Origin: Alphaproteobacteria bacterium HT1-32
Lineage (GTDB): Bacteria; Pseudomonadota; Alphaproteobacteria; Rhodospirillales; HT1-32
Direction of reading: 5' to 3'
Assembly: GCA_009649675.1 (NCBI GenBank)
Contig: WJPL01000002.1
Span: 372,001 to 436,000, forward strand
Length of the DNA: 64,000 nucleotides
A program made the position numbers and the translations under genes. The notes beneath the pieces were generated by a model that worked only from the letters and a program-made list of their open reading frames with translations, was not told the origin of the DNA and ran no database searches. This document shows positions 16,302-25,402 of this stretch, piece after piece. Every line of letters starts with the position of its first letter. The stretch's first letter is position 1.

Positions 16302-17736
16302 AGTCCAGCATCAGCATTTCATAAAGGCTTTCCTTCAGAATGGCGTCTTCGATGCCCCGGTCGATGTTCGGGTTGTCATTCACTTCAATGACGAAGGCAC
16401 CGCGGCTGTTCTGTTTCATGTCGACACCATAGAGGCCGTCGCCGATCAGGTTGGCGGCGCGTAACGCGGCATCCACCACGTCGGCTGGCGCTTCCTCAAT
16501 CGGCACGGTGCGGGAATCGCCCGAGGATGTCTTGCCGCCTTCCGCATGTTTGTAGATCTGCCAGTGACTGCGCGACATGAAATATTGCGCGGCATAGATC
16601 GGCTTGCGGTTCAGGATGCCGATGCGCCAGTCGAATTCCGTATACATGAATTCCTGCGCCAGGATGACATCAGAGCTTTTGAACAGCTTGCGGGAATAGC
16701 TTTGCAGCTCTTCCTTGTTCTCGGCCTTGTGGACGCCGCGTGAGAACGACCCATCGGGAATTTTCAGGACCATCGGAAAGCCCAGACCATCCACCACCTT
16801 GTTCAGATGTTCACGGTCCACGATCATCGTTTTCGGAGCAGGGATGTTGTTCTTTGACAGCAGTTCAGCCAGATAAACCTTGTTGGTGCAGCGCAGGATT
16901 GAGGTCGGATCATCAATCACCGGCATGCCCTCGGCCTCGGCCTTCTTGGCAAAACGGAAGGTGTGGTCCTTGATCGACGTGGTCTCGCGAATGAACAGCG
17001 CGTCATATTCAGCGAGTTTCAGGAAATCCTTCCGGGTGATCAGATCAACATCGATATTGTTGGCCGCGCCCACTTTCTCGAACAATTTCAGGGCACCCGC
17101 ATTCGACGGTGGCATCTGTTCTTCATGGTTGACCAGAATGGCGAGGCTGTAGCGCAGGGCCCGTTTTCGTTTCGGTGTTTGCCAACTGACCCGGGAATGG
17201 CTTTCCAGCGCCTTCTGGAAAAAGTCGAACTCTTCCGGCGACAGCTGTTTCGGCGCAATCATCTCCAGTGACTTGATGCGCCAGATGGTTTCTTTCTGTA
17301 CCGAGACACGCAGCAGAGGGCAGCGGAACCGGTCATAGATCAGGCGGGCGAGATTGCGGAACCCGGTGGCCGAGACGCTGCCGAAGCAGAGTGTCAGGGT
17401 GAAGCTGGCTTTCGGCGGATTGGCGATACGGGCGATATCCTTGTTCAGGATAGCATCCAGTTCCGGCAGGACCATTTCATAGAGCGACTTGCGGGACAGA
17501 TCGAGAATGGTTTCGACTGACGGAATGACCCGTTCGCCACGGGCTTCAGCCAGCAGCGAACAATAATAGCCGATGCTCATATAGGAGCAGTCATCCGCCA
17601 GGTTGATGACCCGTTGGGGCATCGGTCCGGCAGAACCGTCGGCTGCGATGAAGTCGGCGGCGGTCTGGACCATGCCGAAGTCTCTGGCCCAGTCGAGGTC
17701 GGTTTTTTTCTCAATGACAATGACCTGATTACGCAT
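16276..17736 (-). CDS. RimK-like ATP-grasp ligase
   Basis: 486 residues, longer than RimK (about 300). An N-terminal domain of about 200 residues is specific to this subfamily, and the ATP-grasp fold fills the C-terminal half (VLKIPDGSFSRGVHK about 335-350; metal-binding FVIEVNDNPNIDRGIED near the end). ATP-grasp enzymes of this group join an amino acid or peptide to a carboxylate. The partner gene, 6 bases upstream, encodes a GNAT/C39-peptidase fusion. I recall this pair occurring together in proteobacteria without an assigned product. Last gene of a four-gene operon. Confidence 0.88.
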   Translation of the reverse strand: MRNQVIVIEKKTDLDWARDFGMVQTAADFIAADGSAGPMPQRVINLADDCSYMSIGYYCSLLAEARGERVIPSVETILDLSRKSLYEMVLPELDAILNKDIARIANPPKASFTLTLCFGSVSATGFRNLARLIYDRFRCPLLRVSVQKETIWRIKSLEMIAPKQLSPEEFDFFQKALESHSRVSWQTPKRKRALRYSLAILVNHEEQMPPSNAGALKLFEKVGAANNIDVDLITRKDFLKLAEYDALFIRETTSIKDHTFRFAKKAEAEGMPVIDDPTSILRCTNKVYLAELLSKNNIPAPKTMIVDREHLNKVVDGLGFPMVLKIPDGSFSRGVHKAENKEELQSYSRKLFKSSDVILAQEFMYTEFDWRIGILNRKPIYAAQYFMSRSHWQIYKHAEGGKTSSGDSRTVPIEEAPADVVDAALRAANLIGDGLYGVDMKQNSRGAFVIEVNDNPNIDRGIEDAILKESLYEMLMLDFKRRIEDR

Positions 17737-17742
17737 AACGCA

Positions 17743-18852
17743 TCACTTCCTTCGAGAGATGAGGACAGCGGCACTGAGCCGGTCCTTGCCATAGTTCACC
17801 ATGCGGTCGAGTTCCGAATCTGCCACCGGCAGGTTCATGCAGTCCGTCTCAAATCGATTTTCCGGCGGGTCCGGTTCCGGGTCGTGAATATAGATGAAAT
17901 GATCGTCTGCTGCGGTCACCGTGACCCAGTGGGGGGCACGGCTGCCGGTCAGGCGATAATGACTGATCAGTACCACCGGTGTCTTGCCGTCGTCCAGTGC
18001 AGCGCGCAGGTCGGACGATGTGGCGGTGGTGGTTTTTACCGGTATCCGGGCGGCATTCACCTTGCGACGGAAATCCTGCTGGACCAGCCGGACAACTTCT
18101 TTCTTTTCCGGCTCACGAACCGAGGAGGTAAAGATGTCATCCCCCTTTGTATTGATGAGAATCTCAGCATCAAAACCGCGGGCATGGGCAGCAAGTGCCA
18201 GTCCGTCTGCGCTACAGCCACCATGTCCGCCGGTCATATAGACTGTTGTCGACTCCCGCCAGATATCCAGTTCTGTGCTGCGGTCTGCGGCAAGATCCGG
18301 CTGCTGTGCCTTCATGGCCATGATCAGGCTGGCCGGGCCGCAGGTGAAAGGCAGGGTCTGGGCGTAATAGGGAGCTTTCGAGCGGGCGAAGTTCGCCCCG
18401 CCGGACAGGGCTTTTTCCATCCGGAATGCGGGGGCGCCATCCTCGTAATAATCGGCGACGGTGCCGAGGTCGCGGTAGTGGCTGTTACGATAGAGGTTCA
18501 GCGCAGCCGTTGAGTCAGGCCGGACTTCAAGCCGCATGAAGGAGCAGCCCTGATCAAGGGCGCGGGCTTCTGCCTGTTGCAGCAGGCGCTTTCCGATCTG
18601 GTGTCCGCGGGCTTCTGCATCGACGGCAAGGGAGTACAGGCGGGCCAGCGGTGTGGAGCGGTGCAGCAGGACCACGGCACTGCCCACGATCCGGTTTTCC
18701 AGAACAGCTTTCAGAATAAAGGCATGGCCGTGTGTCAGCAGATGCTGGAAGCTGCGGCGTGACAGCCGGTCAAGCTGGAAGCAGCGGTTTTCAAGATCAA
18801 CCAGTTGCTGCAGGTCGTCCGGCAGCGCCTGATCAATAACGAGGCCGGTCAT
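17743..18852 (-). CDS. GNAT acetyltransferase fused to C39-like cysteine peptidase
   Basis: 369 residues with two domains. Residues 1-150 are a GNAT N-acetyltransferase with the acetyl-CoA loop RGHQIGKRL (82-90). Residues 155-369 are a papain-like C39 domain with Cys171 (FTCGPAS), His308 (APHWV) and Asp324 (IHDPE) in the expected order. No transporter part is present, unlike bacteriocin-processing C39 proteins, and no signal peptide is seen, so it should be cytosolic. It starts in an ATGA overlap with the GT2 gene and ends 6 bases before the RimK-like gene. Acylation and trimming of a ligated peptide is an inference. Confidence 0.88.
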   Translation of the reverse strand: MTGLVIDQALPDDLQQLVDLENRCFQLDRLSRRSFQHLLTHGHAFILKAVLENRIVGSAVVLLHRSTPLARLYSLAVDAEARGHQIGKRLLQQAEARALDQGCSFMRLEVRPDSTAALNLYRNSHYRDLGTVADYYEDGAPAFRMEKALSGGANFARSKAPYYAQTLPFTCGPASLIMAMKAQQPDLAADRSTELDIWRESTTVYMTGGHGGCSADGLALAAHARGFDAEILINTKGDDIFTSSVREPEKKEVVRLVQQDFRRKVNAARIPVKTTTATSSDLRAALDDGKTPVVLISHYRLTGSRAPHWVTVTAADDHFIYIHDPEPDPPENRFETDCMNLPVADSELDRMVNYGKDRLSAAVLISRRK

Positions 18853-19808
18853 TCCGGATTCCGTCGCTTGGGGGTTGAGGCAACGTCAAAGGCTATGGCC
18901 TGCAGCAGCATCTGGAACCCGAGTATAAGCGGAATGATGACCACCATGATGGTGCCAAGCGGGCGGGCAATTCCGGTCTGGCTGGAATCAATCCACTGAT
19001 AGATCCCGAACAGGAAGCTGAACAGCAGCAGAGGCACGCTGACCATCAGATAGACCGATGCCATGTTGAAGTCATAGATGAAATAACGAAGGAAAAGCCG
19101 GCGCAACAGACCACGCAGAATTTTGCCCGGAAATTCGAGCATCGTTTTCGGGATGTTCAGTGATGAATTTTCATCTGCGTAGCGCGCTTCCATCTGAACA
19201 TCGACAACAACAGCACTGACGGTTCCCAGTCGGATCAGCAGGTCGGATTCAAAGAAATAGCGGCGATCCAGCCTGTCGAGTTCCAGTTTCTCCAGCGCCC
19301 GGGCATGGATTGCCGTATATCCGTTGGTCGGGTCCAGCATGGTCCAGTAGCCACTGGCTGCCTTCAGCAGGAACGAGAGACCGGAATTTCCAAGCAGCCG
19401 GACGGTCGGCATCCGCTTCAAGGTTCGGAAATCTGCAAACCGGTTGCCCTTGGCATAGTCGGCTTCGCCACTCATCACGGGTCCGGCGATCTTGTGCAGG
19501 ATGGCCGGGTCCATCTGCCCGTCCCCGTCAATCTTGACCATTACATCCGCACCCAGTTCAAGTGCCTTGCGGTACCCGGATACAACGGCCCCGCCAACGC
19601 CCTGATTTTCCGTGTGGCGGACAAGGTGAAGTCGCTTGTTGTCCAGCGCGGCAACGATATTCCCGGAGCCTTCCGGGCAGGCGTCATCGACGACAACAAT
19701 ATGGGCAACCTCTGGCGGTATGTCGGCAATGACCGCAGCAACCTTGGCGGCAACCCGATAGGCCGGAATGATAACAGCCAGAACAGGAGGGGCTGCGGCG
19801 TCGCTCAA
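18849..19808 (-). CDS. GT2 glycosyltransferase, polyprenyl-phosphate (DPM1) type
   Basis: 319 residues. The N-terminal GT-A domain has VVDDACPEGSG (35-45) and a DGDGQMDP metal/nucleotide motif. The tail holds two hydrophobic helices (about 245-265 and 280-305) that would anchor it in the inner membrane, as in bacterial dolichol-phosphate mannosyltransferase-like enzymes that load a sugar onto undecaprenyl phosphate. The start is a TTG inside a TTGA overlap with the upstream gene's stop, which indicates translational coupling. Confidence 0.9.
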   Translation of the reverse strand: MSDAAAPPVLAVIIPAYRVAAKVAAVIADIPPEVAHIVVVDDACPEGSGNIVAALDNKRLHLVRHTENQGVGGAVVSGYRKALELGADVMVKIDGDGQMDPAILHKIAGPVMSGEADYAKGNRFADFRTLKRMPTVRLLGNSGLSFLLKAASGYWTMLDPTNGYTAIHARALEKLELDRLDRRYFFESDLLIRLGTVSAVVVDVQMEARYADENSSLNIPKTMLEFPGKILRGLLRRLFLRYFIYDFNMASVYLMVSVPLLLFSFLFGIYQWIDSSQTGIARPLGTIMVVIIPLILGFQMLLQAIAFDVASTPKRRNPE

Positions 19809-21658
19809 TGCTTGAACTCCGTCGGGCTGTTATAGCCGGGGTAGGGCCATGATTTGAGAATCTGCCAGCCCGTATCGCTGCGCTTCAGAAGATGTGAAGC
19901 CCTGCGGTCAAGCTTCAGTCCGGTGAAGCTGTCCACGTCATCGGTGATGGTATGGACAAAAAGATGCGTTGGCTGAAAACGTTCCTGATACAGGGTCATG
20001 TATTTGGCCGGTGCATTGCGGACATGGATATAGCCACCAACCTCGGCAGCGCCGATCAGATCATAGTTCACAACGAGACCATAGAAGATGGTCATCTCCG
20101 GGTCGACCGGCATCAGCCGGGCACCGGCCGGAAGCAGGGTGCGCATTTCCTGCGTGATGCTCCGGATATAGTCTTTTACCGGATGATGATCGAACCGGAT
20201 CTTGCCACTCAGGCCAAACGGCAGGGCAATGATCAGCGCAGTCGCGACAATGGCTGCGATGGTTCGCCCGGCCGCGGCAAAACGGTCTGCAGCCCAGCTG
20301 CCTGCCAGCCAGGCGACAGGCAGGGCGGCAAGACCGAACAGATGCATGTTATAGCGCCAGAAGGAGGCCGCGCTCCGGGCTTCGTTCTCACCAAACGCCA
20401 TGAGATACATCATGAACAGGAAGCAATTGTAGCCAAGGAAAGTCAGGCCACAAATCAGTGCCAGCCGGTCAAGCGGCGACTGACGGCGGATCAGCCCCCG
20501 AAGTCCAAGGAACAGGATCAGCAGCATGAGGCCGAAATAAACGCCCTTCTTCAGGGCGATATCAAACATGCGGGCGAGAATTTCCGGTGCCAGATGAAAC
20601 ACCCACCGTTCCTCATCCGTGATCGTGAATTCAGCAGCTCCGGTCAGGTAGAGGTCGATATAAACCCGCCAGGTAATGAACACGGCGAGAGCGGGGATGA
20701 CCATGAACAGAAGAATTCGCAGCAATGACCTGATGCGAAGATTCGGGGTGATGACACCCGTTGCAATCACGGCAATTGTGAGGATGACGAACAGAACGAA
20801 GTTCGCCTGTTTCAGGGCAACGACGGCTGCCATGACCCAGCCGTACTGGATGGCCGGGGCGATGGCTCGGGTGGTGGCACCGCGCTCCAGCGCCTCGATA
20901 GCCCGCCAGCCACAGGCGGCGGCTGTGCCCAGTAACAGCGCCGTCGCCGCGTCGGCATAGGACGAGAACAGGATTTTCTGGACCGGAAAGGTCAGCATGC
21001 CGGCAATCAGCGCAATTGCGGCGACGCCCCAGCCACGGCTTTCAGGACGCGTCGGCCGGTCCGCAAGCTCGGCAATGCGCAACAGAACCAGACCGAAAGC
21101 CCCGAGCAGAAATGTGTTCAGCAGGATTGTCGTATTTTCACCAAACTGCCGGGATATCAGACTGACGAGAAGCGTCAGATCAGCAAGGCCATATGGATAG
21201 GCCGGATAGCTGGCCCTGCTGGTCGGCAGCCCGTCTCTCGGGAAGCTGTCATGTTCAAACAAATAGAATGAACTGTGAAGCCAGTGAGAAAATTCATCCC
21301 ATTGTGACGCCTGCATGCCGGCAAGCAGCAAAAGCAGCGGCAGCAGCAGAATGATCGCCTTGCCTGATCCCGGGCCGCCGACCAGTTCGCCTGCGAATGT
21401 ACGCCAGGTCAGGCCGATAAGGCCGGCTGCAAGAATGACATAGCCGATCCAGCTGAGAGGCAGGAAAGACAGCGCTCCGATCAGGGTCATGGTGGTGATG
21501 GCAACCCCGATGCCGGTCATCAGATCGGCTTCATTGAAGCGCCAGCGGCCCGTTGCGACGGCGCCAAGTCCACTGAGTACAAGCACCGTCAGCAATACGG
21601 CACAGGCATTGAGCGCCTGTAACAGCGTCGGGGTGAACAGGTCTAGGGTTTCTGTCAT
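19805..21658 (-). CDS. Polytopic membrane protein, probable GT-C-like glycosyltransferase
   Basis: 617 residues from the ATG at 21658; the frame extends 14 codons upstream without a better signal. It has about a dozen hydrophobic helices and an extracytoplasmic loop after the first third. An acidic/aromatic stretch there (QWDEFSHWLHSSFYL) resembles the first-loop Asp region of GT-C enzymes such as ArnT/PMT. A soluble C-terminal tail of about 120 residues follows. It is the first gene of the operon and overlaps the GT2 gene by 4 bases, a pairing typical of a polyprenyl-sugar donor and its user. GT-C membership is an inference from topology and context. Confidence 0.75.
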   Translation of the reverse strand: MTETLDLFTPTLLQALNACAVLLTVLVLSGLGAVATGRWRFNEADLMTGIGVAITTMTLIGALSFLPLSWIGYVILAAGLIGLTWRTFAGELVGGPGSGKAIILLLPLLLLLAGMQASQWDEFSHWLHSSFYLFEHDSFPRDGLPTSRASYPAYPYGLADLTLLVSLISRQFGENTTILLNTFLLGAFGLVLLRIAELADRPTRPESRGWGVAAIALIAGMLTFPVQKILFSSYADAATALLLGTAAACGWRAIEALERGATTRAIAPAIQYGWVMAAVVALKQANFVLFVILTIAVIATGVITPNLRIRSLLRILLFMVIPALAVFITWRVYIDLYLTGAAEFTITDEERWVFHLAPEILARMFDIALKKGVYFGLMLLILFLGLRGLIRRQSPLDRLALICGLTFLGYNCFLFMMYLMAFGENEARSAASFWRYNMHLFGLAALPVAWLAGSWAADRFAAAGRTIAAIVATALIIALPFGLSGKIRFDHHPVKDYIRSITQEMRTLLPAGARLMPVDPEMTIFYGLVVNYDLIGAAEVGGYIHVRNAPAKYMTLYQERFQPTHLFVHTITDDVDSFTGLKLDRRASHLLKRSDTGWQILKSWPYPGYNSPTEFKH

Positions 21659-21838
21659 TTCCGTATCCACAGCGGTCCTGCAAGCGGAATACGCCTTCAA
21701 GACGGCAACCTCAAGAGGTGGTATGTCAGGAATTCATAAGCACTCACTTGCAATTTCGTGCTGTCGGGCGACATTTACAGTCAGCTTTTCGACGCAGACA
21801 TCCGTCATGCGTCCATCCACCCCGAGTTGGAGGTCTTT

Positions 21839-23329
21839 ATGCAGATCACGTTCACCAAGCCCGCCGCCCCGAAATCCGGTGTGGCCGTTGCCTTTGCGTT
21901 TGCCGGACGGAAGCTTGCCGGCCTTGCGGCCACCCTGGACGAGGCGACAGGTGGCAGTATTACCCGTGCAATGGAGGCTTCCCGCTTTGAGGGTAAAGCC
22001 GGAAAGTCGCTGACACTGATCACACCGGCGGGTCTGCCGATTGATCGGCTGGTTCTGGTCGGACTGGGAGAGCCCGGGAAGCTGGACGAACTGGGCGCAC
22101 AGAAAGCAGGAGGCATTGCCTGGGCTCAGGTCGCCGGGGTTAAGGCAAAGTCAGCCCTCATCATTGCGGATGTCACCCCCGAAGGTGAGTTTTCTGCCGG
22201 CGATTTTGCCGCAAATGTTGCTTATGGTTCTGCATTGCGTTCCTACCGGTTTGATAAATACCGGACCAAGGAGAAGGCAGAAGACAAGCCGCAGATCACC
22301 AAGCTGTCGATTGCGACAGATGCTGCCTCGGCGGCCAAGAAAGCCTATGCGACTCTGGAAGCGGTTGTTGAGGGCGTCTTCTTTACACGTGATCTGGTTT
22401 CCGAGCCGCCCAATGTTCTCTATCCGGAAAGCTATGCCAAATTGCTGCAGGGCCTGAAAGATGATGGCCTTGAAGTTGAGGTGCTCGGCGAAAAGCAGAT
22501 GGAAAAGCTCGGCATGGGCGCCCTGCTTGGCGTTGGTCAGGGGTCTGTCCGCGAGAGCAAGCTTGTGATCATGAAATGGAATGGTGGCGGCAAGAAAGAC
22601 AAGCCACTGGCTTTCGTCGGCAAGGGCGTCTGCTTTGATACCGGCGGCATTTCGATCAAGCCGGCTGCCGGCATGGAAGACATGAAGTGGGATATGGGCG
22701 GCTCTGCCGTCGTCTCCGGTCTGATGAAAGCACTGGCGAAGCGCAAGGCGAAGGTCAATGCGGTTGGTGTTGTCGGTCTGGTTGAAAATATGCCGGACGG
22801 GAATGCCCAGCGTCCGGGGGATGTGGTCAACACCATGTCCGGCCAGACAGTCGAGATCATCAACACGGATGCGGAAGGCCGTCTCGTTCTCTGTGACGCA
22901 CTCTGGTACACGAATGACCGCTTCAAACCGCAGTTCATGGTCGATCTGGCCACACTGACGGGGGCGATCATCATTTCCCTCGGGCATGAGCATGCCGGTC
23001 TGTTCTCAAACGACGATGATCTGTCCGAGAAACTGACAGCGGCTGGAAAATCCGTGCATGAACGTCTGTGGCGTCTGCCGATGGGAGAGGATTATGACCG
23101 TCAGCTGAAGTCGGATATCGCTGATATGAAACATACCGGCACCCGCGCCGGGGGCAGCATTACAGCCGCCCAGTTCCTTCAGCGCTTCGTAAAGGATACG
23201 CCCTGGGCGCATCTGGATATTGCCGGGGTCACCTGGTCGAAATCCGACGAGCCGACTGTACCGAAAGGCGGTACAGCCTTTGGTGTGCGGTTGCTTGACC
23301 GTTTCGTGGCTGACAATTACGAGAAGTGA
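21839..23329 (+). CDS. pepA: Leucyl aminopeptidase
   Basis: 496 residues from the ATG at 21839, which has TTGGAGG six bases upstream; an in-frame GTG at 21758 has no such site. It is an M17 cytosolic aminopeptidase with two metal ions. The family signature NTDAEGRLVL is present, as are the metal-binding stretches KGVCFDTGGISIKP and MKWDMGG. In other bacteria PepA also binds DNA, but nothing here tests that. holC follows 27 bases later, the usual pepA-holC pairing. Confidence 0.97.
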   Translation: MQITFTKPAAPKSGVAVAFAFAGRKLAGLAATLDEATGGSITRAMEASRFEGKAGKSLTLITPAGLPIDRLVLVGLGEPGKLDELGAQKAGGIAWAQVAGVKAKSALIIADVTPEGEFSAGDFAANVAYGSALRSYRFDKYRTKEKAEDKPQITKLSIATDAASAAKKAYATLEAVVEGVFFTRDLVSEPPNVLYPESYAKLLQGLKDDGLEVEVLGEKQMEKLGMGALLGVGQGSVRESKLVIMKWNGGGKKDKPLAFVGKGVCFDTGGISIKPAAGMEDMKWDMGGSAVVSGLMKALAKRKAKVNAVGVVGLVENMPDGNAQRPGDVVNTMSGQTVEIINTDAEGRLVLCDALWYTNDRFKPQFMVDLATLTGAIIISLGHEHAGLFSNDDDLSEKLTAAGKSVHERLWRLPMGEDYDRQLKSDIADMKHTGTRAGGSITAAQFLQRFVKDTPWAHLDIAGVTWSKSDEPTVPKGGTAFGVRLLDRFVADNYEK

Positions 23330-23356
23330 GAATAACCCGGGTAAAGCGAGGGCAGG

Positions 23357-23806
23357 GTGACTGAAATCAGCTTTTACCACTTGCAGAAGTGGCCGCTGGA
23401 GGACGCTCTGCCCAAGCTGCTGGAGAAAGTCTCCTCTAGCGGCATGCGGGCGGTCATAATGGCGGGGTCGACCGAGCGGGTGGAGCATATCTCTGCCCGG
23501 CTCTGGACCTACAAGCCGGAAAGCTGGCTGCCGCACGGCAGCCCTGCCGATGGCCGGCCAGCCGATCAGCCGGTCTGGATTACCACGGAAGACGAAAATC
23601 CCAACGGTTCGGACGTTCTTGTTCTGACTGATGGCACAACATCCTCCCGTACCGGCAGCTTTGCCCGGGTGCTGGAAATGTTCGATGGAAATGATCCGGA
23701 AGCCGTTCAGGCTGCCCGTGAGCACTGGAAGGTCTACAAGGCAGATGGCCACTCAGTGACCTATTGGAAACAGACCGACCGCGGCGGATGGGAAAAGGCG
23801 GGCTGA
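23357..23806 (+). CDS. holC: DNA polymerase III chi subunit
   Basis: 149 residues, beginning with GTG. The N-terminal FYHL (residues 6-9), LLEKVSSSGMRAVI and the central LWTYKPESWLPHG are typical of HolC. Chi links the clamp loader, through psi, to single-strand-binding protein. Position directly after pepA supports the call. The 3' end faces the lone receiver gene with a 65-base gap that shows no clear terminator. Confidence 0.93.
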   Translation: MTEISFYHLQKWPLEDALPKLLEKVSSSGMRAVIMAGSTERVEHISARLWTYKPESWLPHGSPADGRPADQPVWITTEDENPNGSDVLVLTDGTTSSRTGSFARVLEMFDGNDPEAVQAAREHWKVYKADGHSVTYWKQTDRGGWEKAG

Positions 23807-23871
23807 CCCCGTCTTCTGATACCGCTGCTCTGATCTTAGTGCGGCTCTGTAGTGTCGGGAGGGAATGTTTT

Positions 23872-24237
23872 TCAGTTCAGAAGTGAATTAACACGGTCAA
23901 GCAACCGATGCGCTTCGACAGGCTTGGAGACATAGGCATCACAGCCCGCGTCGTAAATATCTTCATAGTCGCCGCTGGTGTCTCTGGCCGTCACGGCCAG
24001 AATTGGGATGTGAGTGATCGCGGGATCAGCCCTGACCAGTTTGACGGCTTCGAACCCGTTCATCACCGGCATGACGATGTCCATGATGACAAGGTCTATT
24101 CCGGCAGTGTTCCGGAGCGCCTCGACACCATCCTGACCGTTTTTTGCAACGATCAGGGTATGACCATCGCTCTCTAATATCCCTTTGATGATGAGGCGTG
24201 TGAATTCATTGTCATCAACCAATAGTATCTTTGCCAT
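23872..24237 (-). CDS. Single-domain response regulator (CheY/DivK-like)
   Basis: 121 residues, a receiver and nothing else. Acidic pocket Asp8/Asp9, phospho-acceptor Asp53 (VIMD), Thr83 and Lys105 (SKP) are all present, so it should be phosphorylated. The ATG at 24237 matches the family start; a much longer upstream frame is not credible. With no output domain it must work by protein contact, like DivK or CheY. It is divergent from a binding-protein/histidine-kinase pair (263-base gap), which may be its partner. Confidence 0.92.
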   Translation of the reverse strand: MAKILLVDDNEFTRLIIKGILESDGHTLIVAKNGQDGVEALRNTAGIDLVIMDIVMPVMNGFEAVKLVRADPAITHIPILAVTARDTSGDYEDIYDAGCDAYVSKPVEAHRLLDRVNSLLN

Positions 24238-24500
24238 AAGGACGTTCCGGATTTCCGTGCATGTTGCTGGTAGGGCTAAAACTTTCCGACCATAGACGGC
24301 AGGTCTGATGGTTGAAAAGTACTTAGGCCATATCTTTGCAGAGGGGCGCTGACAGCCTGCACCCGGTATTTGTTTTGTCAGCAAAACGGTCACCTCAATT
24401 ATCGGGCTTAACATCTTCAAAATACGACAAAACAGAAGCCGGGGCTGGACGAAACAGCAAGAACAGGAAATGCTTGGCGGTGTGGGAAGGAGTTGGTTTG

Positions 24501-25400
24501 ATGCCAGGAGCGGGTCACAGGAGCAGGTTGCTTTCAGGCTTCCGATTGCCGGGTATGTTCGCTTGTCTGATGATAGCGACATTAACCTCTGCGTTTGCCC
24601 AGTCTGAAACCACGATCAACTGGTATAAGCCTGAATTCCCGCCGCTGAGCATCGTCAACGGACCTCATGCGGGGAAAGGCTATTCGGACCGTATTGAAGC
24701 CTATCTGATCCGCAAGCTTGATAGCTATCAGCACAGGGTTACGGTGGCACCCTTCAAGCGCACCCTCCGCGACATGAAAAAAGGCGATAATGCCTGTTCG
24801 GTGACTCTGCTCAAAAACAAGGAACGGGAAGCTTTTATCGCTTTTACCCGGCCGGCGCGGCTGCTGTTGCCGAACAGTCTGATCATCCGCGCAAACGAAC
24901 AGCCCAGTCTGGCACCGTACAGGGACGCGTCTGGAAAGGTCTCCGTCGATGCATTGATTTCCGATGGTAAACTGCGTCTGGGTTATTCTGACGGACGTTC
25001 CTATACCAAGCCACTGGACAGCCTGATTGCGAAACACAGAAATCGTGTAAACATGATCGAACGACACGGCAAGGAAGGCCCTAAAGGGTTACTTTCTATG
25101 CTGGTAAAGGGTCATATTGACGCGATGTTTGCGCAGCCCGTTGAAGCGCAGTTTCATGGTCGCGAGATGGGGATAAGTGACCAGATCGCTGTGCTGTCTC
25201 TGGCCGAAATCAAGGATTATACAATCGGTTATATTGGCTGCTCCCGAACCCCGTGGGGGGAGGAGGTGGTTGCCAGGATCAACGATATTCTGGAAACAGC
25301 CGTTCGCACGGAAGAGTTCCGCTCTTTTTATGAAGGCTTTCTTGATACGGATTCGGTGACTCGTTATCGGGCGGTATATAACCGGTACTTCGGTTTGTAG
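24501..25400 (+). CDS. Periplasmic solute-binding (type 2 PBP) protein
   Basis: 299 residues from the ATG at 24501, with GAAGGAG eight bases upstream. The signal peptide ends near residue 33 (AFA|QSE). The mature part resembles the small extracellular solute-binding family used for amino acids, including the TIGR02285-type proteins (YKPEFPPLSI near the start, EEFRSFYEGF near the end). No ABC permease is nearby; instead a histidine kinase begins 2 bases after the stop. A sensory role, presenting a ligand to the kinase, is inferred from this. Confidence 0.82.
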   Translation: MPGAGHRSRLLSGFRLPGMFACLMIATLTSAFAQSETTINWYKPEFPPLSIVNGPHAGKGYSDRIEAYLIRKLDSYQHRVTVAPFKRTLRDMKKGDNACSVTLLKNKEREAFIAFTRPARLLLPNSLIIRANEQPSLAPYRDASGKVSVDALISDGKLRLGYSDGRSYTKPLDSLIAKHRNRVNMIERHGKEGPKGLLSMLVKGHIDAMFAQPVEAQFHGREMGISDQIAVLSLAEIKDYTIGYIGCSRTPWGEEVVARINDILETAVRTEEFRSFYEGFLDTDSVTRYRAVYNRYFGL

Positions 25401-25402
25401 GG

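Noticed and set aside
24238-24580. N-terminal extension of the lone receiver
   Set aside because: The added 115 residues have no domain and overlap the promoter region and the signal peptide of the divergent binding protein.
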